Below, piece after piece: positions 9,206-17,877 of a stretch of DNA of 64,000 bases. This DNA is from Roseibaca calidilacus (GTDB lineage Bacteria; Pseudomonadota; Alphaproteobacteria; Rhodobacterales; Rhodobacteraceae). The stretch covers positions 124,001 to 188,000 of the forward strand of contig NZ_FBYC01000004.1 of NCBI RefSeq assembly GCF_001517585.1, written 5' to 3'. Positions within the stretch are counted from its first letter, which is position 1. Each line of letters opens with the position of its first letter. The notes under the pieces were generated by a model. The model was not told the origin of the DNA and searched no databases. It was given only the letters and a program-made list of their open reading frames with translations. The position numbers were made by a program, and so were the translations under genes.

Positions 9206-10801
9206 ATGGCACCCAAAGTTCTCGTCTCTGACAAACTGTCCGAAACCGCCGTGCAGATATTCCGTGACCGCGGCATTGATGTGACCTTCGACCCAAGCAT
9301 CGGCAAGGATAAGGACAAGCTGCTGGAAGTTATCGGCCAGTATGACGGCCTTGCCATCCGCTCTGCCACCAAGGTCACCGAAAAGGTTCTGGCCGAAGCG
9401 ACCAACCTGAAGGTCATCGGCCGTGCCGGGATCGGGGTCGACAATGTCGATATCCCCGCCGCCTCGAAAAAAGGCGTGATCGTGATGAACACGCCCTTCG
9501 GCAACTCTGTGACCACCGCCGAACATGCGATTTCGCTGATGATGGCCGTGGCGCGGCAGATTCCCGAAGCCAACGAATCCACCCATGCCGGGAAATGGGA
9601 AAAGTCGCGCTTCATGGGGGTCGAACTGACCGCCAAGACGCTTGGCGTGATCGGTGCAGGCAACATTGGCGGCATCGTTTGCGACCGTGCGCGCGGCCTG
9701 AAAATGAAGGTCGTGGCCTTTGACCCCTTCCTGAGCGAAGAGCGCGCCGCCAAGCTGGGTGTGACCAAGGTAGAGCTGGACGAGTTGCTGGCGAAAGCCG
9801 ATTTCATCACCTTGCATGTGCCGCTGACCGACAAAACCCGCAACATCCTGTCGGCGGAAAACATTGCGAAGACCAAGAAGGGCGTGCGGATCATCAACTG
9901 CGCGCGCGGCGGTCTGGTGGATGAGGCGGCACTTGCAGAGGCCATCAAATCCGGCCATGTCGCTGGCGCAGGCTTTGACGTGTTCGAGGTTGAACCTGCG
10001 ACTGAAAGCCCGCTGTTCAACCTGCCCGGCGTGGTCGTCACCCCGCATTTGGGCGCATCCACCACGGAAGCGCAGGAAAACGTCGCCCTGCAAGTGGCCG
10101 AACAGATGTCCGACTACCTTCTGACCGGGGCTGTGCAGAACGCGCTGAACATGCCCTCTGTCACCGCCGAGGAAGCCCGCGTCATGGGGCCTTGGGTGAA
10201 GCTGGCCGGACATCTGGGTGCCTTCGCGGGCCAGTTGACGGATGAGCCGATCAAGGCGATCAACATTCTATATGATGGTGCTGTGAGCGAAATGAACTTG
10301 GACGCGCTGGGCTGTGCGGCCATCGCGGGCGTAATGAAAGCCACCAATCCCGATGTGAACATGGTGTCGGCCCCCGTGCTGGCCAAGGAACGTGGGGTCC
10401 AGATTTCGACCACGACGCAAGATAAGTCGGGCGCGTTTGATGGTTACATCAAGCTGACCGTCGTGACAGACTCGCGCGAGCGGTCGATTGCGGGCACGGT
10501 GTTCTCGGATGGCAAGCCGCGCTTCATCCAGATCAAGGGCATCAATATCGACGCAGAGGTGGGCGAGCACATGCTCTATACCACCAACAAGGACGTGCCG
10601 GGCATTATCGGCACGCTGGGCGGCACGCTGGGCGCCAATGGCGTGAACATCGCGAACTTTACCCTTGGCCGGAAGGATGCCGGGGGCGACGCGATTGCCA
10701 TGCTGTATCTGGATGCAGCCCCGACGGACAACGCGCTGGAAGCCTTGCGCGGCACTGGCTTGTTCCAACAGGTCCGGCCGCTTGAATTCGCACTCGGCTG
10801 A
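9206..10801 (+). CDS. serA: D-3-phosphoglycerate dehydrogenase
   Basis: First enzyme of serine synthesis, 531 residues. This is the long form, with a catalytic/NAD-binding part, an intervening domain from about residue 315 and a C-terminal ACT domain (VPGIIGTLGGTLGANGVNIA) that usually senses serine. Visible motifs are IGRAGIGVDNVD, the Rossmann GVIGAGNIGG, NCARGGLVDE, and the catalytic histidine in VVTPHLGASTTEA. ATG at 9206 was chosen because AAGGAG lies about eight bases upstream; the 27 codons before it are not family-like. A strong terminator follows the stop. Confidence 0.97.
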   Translation: MAPKVLVSDKLSETAVQIFRDRGIDVTFDPSIGKDKDKLLEVIGQYDGLAIRSATKVTEKVLAEATNLKVIGRAGIGVDNVDIPAASKKGVIVMNTPFGNSVTTAEHAISLMMAVARQIPEANESTHAGKWEKSRFMGVELTAKTLGVIGAGNIGGIVCDRARGLKMKVVAFDPFLSEERAAKLGVTKVELDELLAKADFITLHVPLTDKTRNILSAENIAKTKKGVRIINCARGGLVDEAALAEAIKSGHVAGAGFDVFEVEPATESPLFNLPGVVVTPHLGASTTEAQENVALQVAEQMSDYLLTGAVQNALNMPSVTAEEARVMGPWVKLAGHLGAFAGQLTDEPIKAINILYDGAVSEMNLDALGCAAIAGVMKATNPDVNMVSAPVLAKERGVQISTTTQDKSGAFDGYIKLTVVTDSRERSIAGTVFSDGKPRFIQIKGINIDAEVGEHMLYTTNKDVPGIIGTLGGTLGANGVNIANFTLGRKDAGGDAIAMLYLDAAPTDNALEALRGTGLFQQVRPLEFALG

Positions 10802-10818
10802 TCTGCCCACACGCCCCC

Positions 10819-10847
10819 AAAAGACCCCGGTTGACCCGGGGTCTTTT
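10819..10847 (+). terminator. Intrinsic terminator after serA
   Basis: A perfect 12-base-pair stem (10819-10830 with 10836-10847) closes on a five-base loop (TTGAC), and the 3' arm ends in TTTT. It lies 18 bases after the serA stop and would end the serC-serA transcript before the phosphatase gene. Confidence 0.85.
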
Positions 10848-10893
10848 GCAGTGTTCTGTGCCGGTGTTCGCAGAACTGGAAGGCACAAGACAG

Positions 10894-11625
10894 ATGCAGG
10901 TTTATGCCATTGGCGATATTCACGGGCATCTGGATCTGTTGCAGGCCGTCCATGACCTGATCGCGCGCGACCGCGCCGCCAATGCGTGCATGGACGCCCC
11001 CATCATCCATATCGGCGACCTTGTGGACCGTGGCCCCGACAGCCCCGGCGTGCTGCGCTATCTGCGTGATGGCATTGCGCGTGGGGAAAATTGGCAGGTG
11101 CTGATGGGCAACCATGACCGCCTGTTGTTGAACTTTATCCGTATGCCCGAATGGCATGACCCGGGTTTGCGCAGCGGGCTAGACTATCTGCACCCGGCGA
11201 TTGGTGGGCGCGCCACGTTGCAAAGCTACGGCGTGACCGCGCTGCATGACGTGGACATGGCGCGCGCAGAAGCGGCCGCCCTTGTGCCCCAAGCCGATCT
11301 GGATTTTATCGCGTCCCGTCCACGCATGATCGATATGGGCGCGCAATTGTTCGTGCATGCGGGGCTGCGGCCCGGTGTTCCGCTGGACCAGCAATCCGAA
11401 CACGACCTTTTGTGGATTCGCGATCCCTTCCTGCTGGACCGGCGTGACCACGGCCCACTTGTGGTGCATGGTCACACCGCCTTGCCGCGCGCCTGTCATT
11501 ACCGCAACCGGCTGAATATTGACAGCTCGGCGGCTTATGGCGGCCCCTTGTCCGCCGTTGTTCTGGAAGAGCGCAAAGCTTGGCTTCTGACGCCGCAAGG
11601 TCGCGCCGAACTGGTCCCCGCCTAG
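10894..11625 (+). CDS. Metallophosphoesterase, bacteriophage-lambda/PrpE-like serine/threonine phosphatase
   Basis: A 243-residue calcineurin-type phosphatase. The metal and catalytic motifs are in order: GDIHGHLDLL, GDLVDRGPDS, LMGNHDR, HAGLRPG and VHGHTAL. The compact size and the early GDIHG motif match the lambda-phosphatase/ApaH-like class, which can act on phosphoproteins or dinucleoside polyphosphates. ATG at 10894 (MQVYAIGD) was chosen because the family motif begins almost at once and GGAAGG lies upstream. It stands alone between the serA terminator and the transglutaminase gene, so context gives no clue to the substrate. Confidence 0.85.
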   Translation: MQVYAIGDIHGHLDLLQAVHDLIARDRAANACMDAPIIHIGDLVDRGPDSPGVLRYLRDGIARGENWQVLMGNHDRLLLNFIRMPEWHDPGLRSGLDYLHPAIGGRATLQSYGVTALHDVDMARAEAAALVPQADLDFIASRPRMIDMGAQLFVHAGLRPGVPLDQQSEHDLLWIRDPFLLDRRDHGPLVVHGHTALPRACHYRNRLNIDSSAAYGGPLSAVVLEERKAWLLTPQGRAELVPA

Positions 11626-11755
11626 ATACAATCTTTTTCTTGGCTCAAATTTACGCCTAGGACAGAAATAATCTGTGCCGATATAACCTATGGTTGTAGA
11701 CTGCGACAGGTTAGGGACGGGAATCGGTCCAACCGTCGGAAAAATGGAGAAAAAC

Positions 11756-12844
11756 ATGCATCTGCACAGCTCGCAGCAAGCCCGCCCCGCAACGCGCGAA
11801 TGGAACTTGTTCGAAGACAGCATCCTTGCCCTTTACCTTGGGCAAAGCGCAGCCCGCATTTTCGCGCATGGTGCGATTTACCATCTGACCGAAGGGGAAA
11901 CCCTGACCTTGGGCGGCCCGCAAACGCTGACAGTGGTGCTGGATGGTGTTCTGATCGCGCAGACAGGCTGGCAAGGGCCGGGGTGTCACGTTGCCGGCGA
12001 TGGCACCTGTTACAAGGTCAAAAGCGAAACGGCTTCGGTCTGGGTGTTGGACCGTGCGGGAACTGGCTGGCAGGCTCCGGGGCGGCAAGCCTTGCAGCAC
12101 GCGCTAGAGATGGCATTGACAGCAGCCGACCGTGCGCTGCAAGCAGCGACCCCGCCCGCGGACTTGCCTGATCCCGAAACGCTCAGCGATGTAGACCACC
12201 CGCAAATCCGGCGTATGGCCGCCCGTTTGCGCCGCACCAGTGAAGCGGCCACCGCCGATGCCGTATTCCGGTTCGTTCAGGCTATGCCTTACCGTTTCGG
12301 CAACTGGCAGGAACGCGCCTCTGACACATTGGCGCGCGGCAATGGCATGTGCACGACCAAGGCCAATCTTCAGGTTACGCTGATGCGCGCCGCAGGTCTG
12401 GAAGCTGGATTCGTGGAAATGCCCATGTCCATGTCGGTTCTGGGCAAGCTGATGCCGGCTGCATGGTTGGCCATGATGCGCCCGACCGTGCGGCACTATT
12501 TCGGGGCGGTCAAACTGGATGGGCGCTGGCATGCGGCAGATTCGTCTTATAATGACGACAGCATGGGTATCTATCTGGAAAGCTTCCCGGATTACGCGCA
12601 TTTGCTGCCGGCGCATGTGTCCATCGGCAAACCCTATAGCCCGACCGCGGAAAAGAACGGCGTGGACCCGTTCGACATTCAGGTCGTCCCGCATCTGAAC
12701 GAAGAGATGAGCAAGAAAAGCCGCTTCTCGCCCGCGCAATTCGAGGCCCTCAATACACGGCTTGACCGCGCGCAAGGTTCGTGGCGCAATTGGGTGGAAG
12801 AAGATCACCCCGATCTGGGCGCCGGTCTGCGCGTCGTCAGCTAA
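11756..12844 (+). CDS. Transglutaminase-like cysteine protease-fold protein
   Basis: A 362-residue soluble protein with no signal peptide. A transglutaminase-core domain occupies about residues 150-300. The likely catalytic triad is Cys199 (GNGMCTTKANL), His247 (VRHYFGAV) and Asp262 (WHAADSSYND). The first 100 residues look like a small beta-rich domain (HLTEGETLTL, VVLDGVLIAQTGW, SVWVLDRAG) that resembles cupin or cyclic-nucleotide-binding folds; that is only an impression. ATG at 11756 has GGAG six bases upstream; ATG at 11744 is an alternative. The stop is 12 bases before the CoaBC-like gene, so the two probably form an operon. The physiological role is unknown. Confidence 0.75.
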   Translation: MHLHSSQQARPATREWNLFEDSILALYLGQSAARIFAHGAIYHLTEGETLTLGGPQTLTVVLDGVLIAQTGWQGPGCHVAGDGTCYKVKSETASVWVLDRAGTGWQAPGRQALQHALEMALTAADRALQAATPPADLPDPETLSDVDHPQIRRMAARLRRTSEAATADAVFRFVQAMPYRFGNWQERASDTLARGNGMCTTKANLQVTLMRAAGLEAGFVEMPMSMSVLGKLMPAAWLAMMRPTVRHYFGAVKLDGRWHAADSSYNDDSMGIYLESFPDYAHLLPAHVSIGKPYSPTAEKNGVDPFDIQVVPHLNEEMSKKSRFSPAQFEALNTRLDRAQGSWRNWVEEDHPDLGAGLRVVS

Positions 12845-12856
12845 GGCGGAACAGGT

Positions 12857-14122
12857 ATGACATTCGACTGGGACTTTTCGGCCCCCACGCCAAGCGATAT
12901 GGGCGACCATGACGTGCCGCCCGCAAGCACCCGGCTTGCGGGCAAACGCGTGGCGCTTCTGGTCACAGGTGGTATTGCCGCCATGAAAACCCCGCAAATC
13001 GCGCGGGGGTTGCGGCGGCACGGGGCCGATGTCACCGCCTTCGCCAGCACCGACGCGCTGCGCTATGTTGCCCGAGAGGCGTTGGAATGGGCCTGCCTTG
13101 GTCAAGTGGTCGACGGGCTGACATGGCGCGCCGAACACCTGTCTGACGGCGCACCGTTCGATGCCTACCTCGTCGCGCCCGCCACGCATAACACCATCGC
13201 CAAGATGGCGCAGGGCATTGGTGATACGCTCGTGACCTCTGCCCTGATCTCGGCCTTGGGCCGGATGGAACAGGGGCGCACTCAAGTGCTTGTCGCGCCG
13301 ACCATGCACGGGTCGATGCACAATGCGCAGCTTGTCGACAATGCCAAACGGCTGGCCGCGCAAGGCGTGCATTTCATCGCCCCGCGCGACGCGTATGGCA
13401 AACACAACCTGCCCGATACCGATGTGATCTGCACCGCGGTCGGGCGCGCGCTGTCCACCTCGCCTCTGCGGGGAAAGCCGATCCTGGTCACCGCCGGGCC
13501 AACGCCGGTGCCCATCGACGGGGTGCGCCGCATCGTCAACCGCTTCCGGGGGCGGCTGGGGGCCGATATCGCGGCGGAACTGACATGGCGCGGGGCCGAC
13601 GCCGAATTGCTGCTGGGCGATGGCGCGTGGCGGCCCTCTGCCCCCATGCGGCTGAGCATTGCACGCACCTATAACGACTATCGCGATATGGTCGTGGCGC
13701 GAGCCGAACAGGGGTTGTTCGCGGGCATCTTCTCCGCCGGGGTGGCCGATTACAGGCCCAAACAGGTGGTCGATGGCAAGATCGTGTCGGGCACCGCGGA
13801 ATTGCCGCTGCTGCTGGAACCCACCGAAAAGGTCATCGACATGGCCATGGACGCGGGCGGCGCGATGCACACGGTGGCGTTCAAATACCTTGAAAAGGTC
13901 ACCGAAGAAGAACTGATCCGCGTTGCCAGCAAACGGCTGGACCGCGCGGGGCTGATCGTCGCCACGCGCGGAGAGGACACCAAAGGCCACGCGCAACGCG
14001 CGCTTATGGTCCGGCGTGATGGTGTCACCCCGGTCGACGGCAAGGCCCGGATTGCCAGTGCGATTGCCGATTACCTAGAAACCCTGACAACACCAGATGA
14101 TGCGCGGCTTGCTGCGGAATAG
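12857..14122 (+). CDS. CoaBC-like flavoprotein/phosphopantothenate-cysteine ligase paralog
   Basis: A 421-residue protein with the two-domain layout of CoaBC. Residues about 28-195 are a flavoprotein domain (ALLVTGGIAAMKTP, AEHLSDGAPFDAYLVAPAT). Residues about 205-410 are a ligase-like domain (ILVTAGPTPVPIDGVR, IVNRFRGRLGADIA, GVADYRPKQVVDGKI). In E. coli CoaBC the decarboxylase needs the Asn of PAMN and a Cys on a flexible flap. Here these regions read APTMHGSMH and DAYGKHNLPDTDV, so the decarboxylase half is probably altered. It may be a specialised paralog, with the housekeeping coaBC elsewhere. It is paired with the transglutaminase-like gene. Confidence 0.7.
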   Translation: MTFDWDFSAPTPSDMGDHDVPPASTRLAGKRVALLVTGGIAAMKTPQIARGLRRHGADVTAFASTDALRYVAREALEWACLGQVVDGLTWRAEHLSDGAPFDAYLVAPATHNTIAKMAQGIGDTLVTSALISALGRMEQGRTQVLVAPTMHGSMHNAQLVDNAKRLAAQGVHFIAPRDAYGKHNLPDTDVICTAVGRALSTSPLRGKPILVTAGPTPVPIDGVRRIVNRFRGRLGADIAAELTWRGADAELLLGDGAWRPSAPMRLSIARTYNDYRDMVVARAEQGLFAGIFSAGVADYRPKQVVDGKIVSGTAELPLLLEPTEKVIDMAMDAGGAMHTVAFKYLEKVTEEELIRVASKRLDRAGLIVATRGEDTKGHAQRALMVRRDGVTPVDGKARIASAIADYLETLTTPDDARLAAE

Positions 14123-14219
14123 GCTGCATCAACAGGGCATGGATAATCATTATGCCCGCCCGTAGGGCAGGGTCCGAACGTGGATGCGCGACGCAACCGC
14201 GCTATTGGGTCGAATTTGC

Positions 14220-15098
14220 CTAACCCCAAGGGTTCGCACGCCCCCGCGACACGCTTTGCCCCTGTTCTTCAGCAAGTTTGACCAGTGCCGCGATGCGGTT
14301 TTCCGTGTTTGGATGGGTTGAAAACAGCTTGTCGCGCTTGTGCACATGCAGCGGGTTTATGATGAACATATGCGCCGTTTGCGGGTTCGCCTCTGCCCGA
14401 TCATAGTCAATCCGGCTGGCAAAGCCCTGGATTTTTTCCAGTGCAGAGGCCAGCCACAGCGGGTTGCCGCAAATCTCGGCGCCCACGCGATCGGCCTCAT
14501 ACTCGCGCGAGCGCGAAATCGCCATTTGCACCACCGCCGCCGCCATGGGCGCAAGGATCATCACCAAAAGCGTGACCACGATATTGCCGCGTTCCCGCCC
14601 CGCGCTGAAGAACATCGCGAAATTCGCCAGCATCGAAATTGCGCCTGCGAAGGTTGCCGTGATCGTCATGATAAGCGTGTCGAAATTGCGGATATGCGCC
14701 AGTTCATGCGCCATGACGGCGGCGACCTCTTCATTCGACATGCGCCGCAACAGCCCGGTGGTCGCGGCGACGGCGGCGTTTTCCGGGTTGCGTCCCGTGG
14801 CGAAGGCGTTGGGTTGGTCTTCGTTTATGACGTAAACGCGGGGGCGCGGCATGTCGGCCCCATCGGCCAGTTGGTGCACCATGCGTTCAAGCTCTGGATA
14901 AACCTGACTGTTGCATTCCTGTGCATTGTGCATCCGCAACACGGCCTTGTCGGAGTTCCAGTAGGAATACCCGTTCATGCCCACAGCCACGGCCAGCGCG
15001 ATAAGCAGCCCCGCACCGCCGCCAAGCGCATAGCCCACGGCCATGAAAAGCGCGGTCATCGCGGCCATCAGAATGGCGGTTTTCGTGTAACCCATCAT
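14220..15098 (-). CDS. htpX: Membrane zinc protease HtpX
   Basis: A 292-residue M48B metalloprotease of the inner membrane that degrades misfolded membrane proteins. Two membrane segments open the protein ([17 protein letters not shown] and [12 protein letters not shown]). The zinc site is [12 protein letters not shown], with the downstream ligand in [13 protein letters not shown]. Two further hydrophobic stretches lie between these ([17 protein letters not shown] and [15 protein letters not shown]). Tandem ATG codons at 15098 and 15095 follow a GGGGGTG stretch, and an in-frame GTG lies at 15107. It is a single gene convergent with the CoaBC-like gene; heat-shock control is known for the family but no operator was seen. 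Confidence 0.93.
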   Translation of the reverse strand: MMGYTKTAILMAAMTALFMAVGYALGGGAGLLIALAVAVGMNGYSYWNSDKAVLRMHNAQECNSQVYPELERMVHQLADGADMPRPRVYVINEDQPNAFATGRNPENAAVAATTGLLRRMSNEEVAAVMAHELAHIRNFDTLIMTITATFAGAISMLANFAMFFSAGRERGNIVVTLLVMILAPMAAAVVQMAISRSREYEADRVGAEICGNPLWLASALEKIQGFASRIDYDRAEANPQTAHMFIINPLHVHKRDKLFSTHPNTENRIAALVKLAEEQGQSVSRGRANPWG

Positions 15099-15168
15099 CT
15101 TGCACACCCCCGGCGAACCAATCCCATCATCATATGGGCAATGGGCCGGGGCTGCGCAAGCGTGCCGA

Positions 15169-16164
15169 TCACTCGGTCAATAGCCCTGCTGCGCGGAAGG
15201 CCGCGCGCAAATCGGATTTTGGGCGCGCGCCGATATGGCCGATCACTTCGGCAGCGGCCATGCAGCCCATGCGGCCCGCGGTTTCCATGTCGCACCCTGT
15301 GGCCAGCCCAAACAAGAATCCGGCGGCGAACTGGTCGCCCGCGCCGGTGGCGTCGACCGGGGTGACGGTCTGCACCGGGATTTCCACGCGCACCCCGTCG
15401 CGGATAATCCAGACCGGGTCGCCAGAGCGGGTGCAGACGATCAGGTCGCATTCTGTTGCGGCTTGGGCCAGCGCATCTTCAAGGTCATTCGCCTGATACA
15501 GCGACACCCATTCCTGTTCGTTGCCGATGACGTAATCCATATCCTCGGCCACCAGCTTGCGGAAATCGTCGCGGTGGCGATCCACGCAGAACGGGTCGGA
15601 CAGGGCAATTCCGGCCATGCCGCCGCTGCTACGGCAGGCGCGCGCGGCTTTCAGGAAGGCGTCCTTGCCCTTGTCCTTGTCGAACAGGTAGCCCTCCAGG
15701 AACACGATCTCACTATCGGCCATGACGGTTTCATCCACGTCATCGGGGCCAAGCTCGGCGGACATTCCCAGATAGGTGTTCATCGACCGCTCACCATCGG
15801 GGGTGACGAAGATCATGCTGCGCGACGTGGGCAATTCGCCACCCGCGACCGGGGCATTGACGAATTCCGCGCCCACCTTGTCAGAGTCCTGCGCATAGAA
15901 CCGTCCCAGTTCGTCGTCATTCACACGCCCCACAAAGGCCGCGCGCAGACCCAGCGCACCCGCGCCCGCCAGCGTATTGGCGACCGACCCGCCAGAGGCT
16001 TGGGCGCGGTCCTGCATCGCGGCAAACAGGGTTTCGGCACGGTCACGGTCAATCAGTTGCATGATTGCCTTGTGAATATCCATCCGTTCCAGAAAACGGT
16101 CATCCACAGTGGCGATGACATCGACAATGGCATTGCCGATCCCGGCAATCTGGTAGGTTTTCAT
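15169..16164 (-). CDS. PfkB-family carbohydrate kinase (adenosine kinase-like)
   Basis: A 331-residue kinase of the ribokinase/PfkB superfamily. It begins with [19 protein letters not shown], has the substrate-side glycine motif [15 protein letters not shown], and ends with the catalytic anion-hole motif [14 protein letters not shown], whose Asp is the base. The sequence style matches alphaproteobacterial proteins annotated as adenosine kinase, which make AMP from adenosine. Substrate choice within PfkB is hard to read, so other nucleosides or sugars are possible. ATG at 16162-16164 overlaps the nth stop by four bases. It is the last gene of the DUF2007-TrmN6-nth-kinase run. Confidence 0.82.
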   Translation of the reverse strand: MKTYQIAGIGNAIVDVIATVDDRFLERMDIHKAIMQLIDRDRAETLFAAMQDRAQASGGSVANTLAGAGALGLRAAFVGRVNDDELGRFYAQDSDKVGAEFVNAPVAGGELPTSRSMIFVTPDGERSMNTYLGMSAELGPDDVDETVMADSEIVFLEGYLFDKDKGKDAFLKAARACRSSGGMAGIALSDPFCVDRHRDDFRKLVAEDMDYVIGNEQEWVSLYQANDLEDALAQAATECDLIVCTRSGDPVWIIRDGVRVEIPVQTVTPVDATGAGDQFAAGFLFGLATGCDMETAGRMGCMAAAEVIGHIGARPKSDLRAAFRAAGLLTE

Positions 16165-16805
16165 AGGGTCTTTTCCTCGAATTGGCACAGGTCGCGGATC
16201 AGGCAGGTGCTGCACAAGGGCTTGCGCGCCTTGCAGATGTAGCGCCCGTGCAGGATCAGCCAGTGATGGGCGTGAAGTTGGTATTCGGCGGGGATGTTGT
16301 CTTCGATGGCGCGTTCGACTGTATCGACATCGCGGCCGGGGCAAATACCGGTGCGGTTGCCGACCCGGAAGATATGCGTGTCCACCGCCTGCGCGGGCAT
16401 CCGCCACCACATGTTCAGCACCACATTCGCCGTCTTGCGGCCCACACCGGGCAAAGATTGCAGCGCCGCGCGCGAAGATGGCACCGCGCCGCCATATTGC
16501 TCAACCAGAATGCGGCTCAGCTTGATGACATTCTTGGCCTTGTTGCGATACAGGCCGATGGTCTTGATGTGCTGGGTCACGCCCTCTTCCCCAAGGGCGA
16601 GCATTTTCTCTGGTGTGTCCGCCACCGCAAACAACCCGCGCGTAGCCTTGTTTACCCCGACATCGGTCGCTTGCGCCGACAGCGCCACGGCGACCAGCAG
16701 TGTGTAGACATTGACATGCTCCAACTCTCCCTTGGGTTCCGGGTCTGCCGCGTGGAAGCGGCGAAAGATCTCGCGGATCGTGGGGTAATCGAGTTGCTTG
16801 GCCAT
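16161..16805 (-). CDS. nth: Endonuclease III
   Basis: DNA glycosylase/AP lyase of 214 residues that removes oxidised pyrimidines. The helix-hairpin-helix LPGVGRKTANVVLN contains the catalytic lysine. The catalytic aspartate lies in VDTHIFRVGNRTG. A 4Fe-4S cluster loop with C-x6-C-x2-C-x5-C spacing is visible near the C-terminus (CKARKPLC, STCLIRDLC). The start could be 16805 (MAKQLDYP) or 16820 (MHREAM); neither has an ideally placed ribosome binding site. It lies 39 bases after the methyltransferase gene and overlaps the kinase gene by four bases. Confidence 0.96.
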   Translation of the reverse strand: MAKQLDYPTIREIFRRFHAADPEPKGELEHVNVYTLLVAVALSAQATDVGVNKATRGLFAVADTPEKMLALGEEGVTQHIKTIGLYRNKAKNVIKLSRILVEQYGGAVPSSRAALQSLPGVGRKTANVVLNMWWRMPAQAVDTHIFRVGNRTGICPGRDVDTVERAIEDNIPAEYQLHAHHWLILHGRYICKARKPLCSTCLIRDLCQFEEKTL

Positions 16806-16844
16806 CGCCTCTCTATGCAATGCGTCGCGGGCCGGGGCAATCCC

Positions 16845-17618
16845 TTAGCCGCGCGCCATCGCCGTCAGATCCAGCGCGCCCAGATCGCGCATGATCGCGC
16901 GCACTGCATCGGTGAAGTATTCGCCGTCGCCGGGGTGATGATCGCCTTGATGGATGACCAGCGGCGGCAACAGCATGAAGGGGCTGCGCGCGCCCTTGCG
17001 CGCCTGCACGATAGCGCGGCGCGCCGGATGCCCGGCGCGCGCGGCCAAAGGCAACACAACGGCGCTGGCCCGCCCTGCGATTCCGGCCAGAATATCGGGC
17101 AAGCGCTCGGTCAGGTGAATGATGGTCAGATATCCCCCATCCCGAACGCGCCGCAGGCCGACATCCAGCCATTCGGCCAAGGGTGTGTCCTCTCGCAAGG
17201 CGCGGTCGCGGCCTGCATCCTGTGCGGCCGGACCATTGGCGGCGTAATAGGGCGGGTTGGCGATGACATGGTCAAAGCTGCGATTGCGCAGATCGCAGGG
17301 CAGGTCGCGCAGATCGGCCTCTGTCACAGTCAGGGCCACCCGGTTTGTCGTGGCATTTCGACGCGCAAGCGCTGCATACGCGCCTTGCAGTTCGACCCCG
17401 TCCAACGCCAGCCCCGGCACGCGCGCGGCCAAGCACAGGCTGGCCACGCCCACGCCGCAGCCCAATTCCAACACCGATTGCCCGGCGCGGGCCGGCACGC
17501 TGGCGGCCAGAAAAACCGGGTCGGTCGCCGCGCGATAGCCCACACGCGGTTGCCACGCCTGCACATGACCACCCAGAAAGGCGTCGCAGGTCAAACCAGC
17601 ATCGTTTGACTCAATCAT
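16845..17618 (-). CDS. tRNA1(Val) (adenine-N6)-methyltransferase-like protein (TrmN6 family)
   Basis: A 257-residue class I methyltransferase. The S-adenosylmethionine loop is VLELGCGVGVASLCL. The adenine-N6 motif is VIANPPYYAANG, the NPPY signature shared by TrmN6 and HemK-like enzymes. An opening segment FLGGHVQAWQPRVGYRAATD is typical of the alphaproteobacterial members. The probable target is A37 of tRNA1(Val), by family. ATG at 17616-17618 overlaps the DUF2007 stop by eight bases, which suggests coupled translation. A longer frame to 17639 adds seven codons and is less likely. Confidence 0.85.
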   Translation of the reverse strand: MIESNDAGLTCDAFLGGHVQAWQPRVGYRAATDPVFLAASVPARAGQSVLELGCGVGVASLCLAARVPGLALDGVELQGAYAALARRNATTNRVALTVTEADLRDLPCDLRNRSFDHVIANPPYYAANGPAAQDAGRDRALREDTPLAEWLDVGLRRVRDGGYLTIIHLTERLPDILAGIAGRASAVVLPLAARAGHPARRAIVQARKGARSPFMLLPPLVIHQGDHHPGDGEYFTDAVRAIMRDLGALDLTAMARG

Positions 17619-17826
17619 GCAACGGTATACCATTCTCACGCAGGATAGAACTTGCCATGAAATGGTCTTCGCGCCGTACCAGTAGACGACGCGGCATCAT
17701 GCCCAAGGTTGATTCCAATGTGTGCATATGGACGTCTACATCGAACACCTCTATACCCTCGCCCTGCAACAGGGCTGTGGCATACGGAATGACCGTCGGG
17801 TTCGTGGTTCGCAAAAGCTCTTTCAT
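17611..17826 (-). CDS. DUF2007 domain protein (putative signal-transducing small protein)
   Basis: A 71-residue soluble protein with the DUF2007 pattern. It opens with MKELLRTTNPTVIPYATALL, continues with a glycine-containing turn and a short beta strand EGIEVFDVDVHM, and ends with RRLLVRREDHFMASSIL. Members are small ferredoxin-like-fold proteins of unknown function, often near RNA-modification genes. Here it heads the operon with TrmN6-like, nth and kinase genes. It is divergent from the polyprenyl synthase gene. No strong ribosome binding site is seen before the ATG at 17824-17826. Confidence 0.8.
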   Translation of the reverse strand: MKELLRTTNPTVIPYATALLQGEGIEVFDVDVHMHTLESTLGMMPRRLLVRREDHFMASSILRENGIPLHD

Positions 17827-17877
17827 GGCGGCAGTTTAGTAACGCAACGCCAGGTTTGTCGAGACAGGATGCACAGA

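Noticed and set aside
12104..13996. Open frame of 630 codons opposite the transglutaminase and CoaBC-like genes
   Set aside because: It spans the junction of two real genes and shows only antisense-type arginine/glycine-rich sequence.
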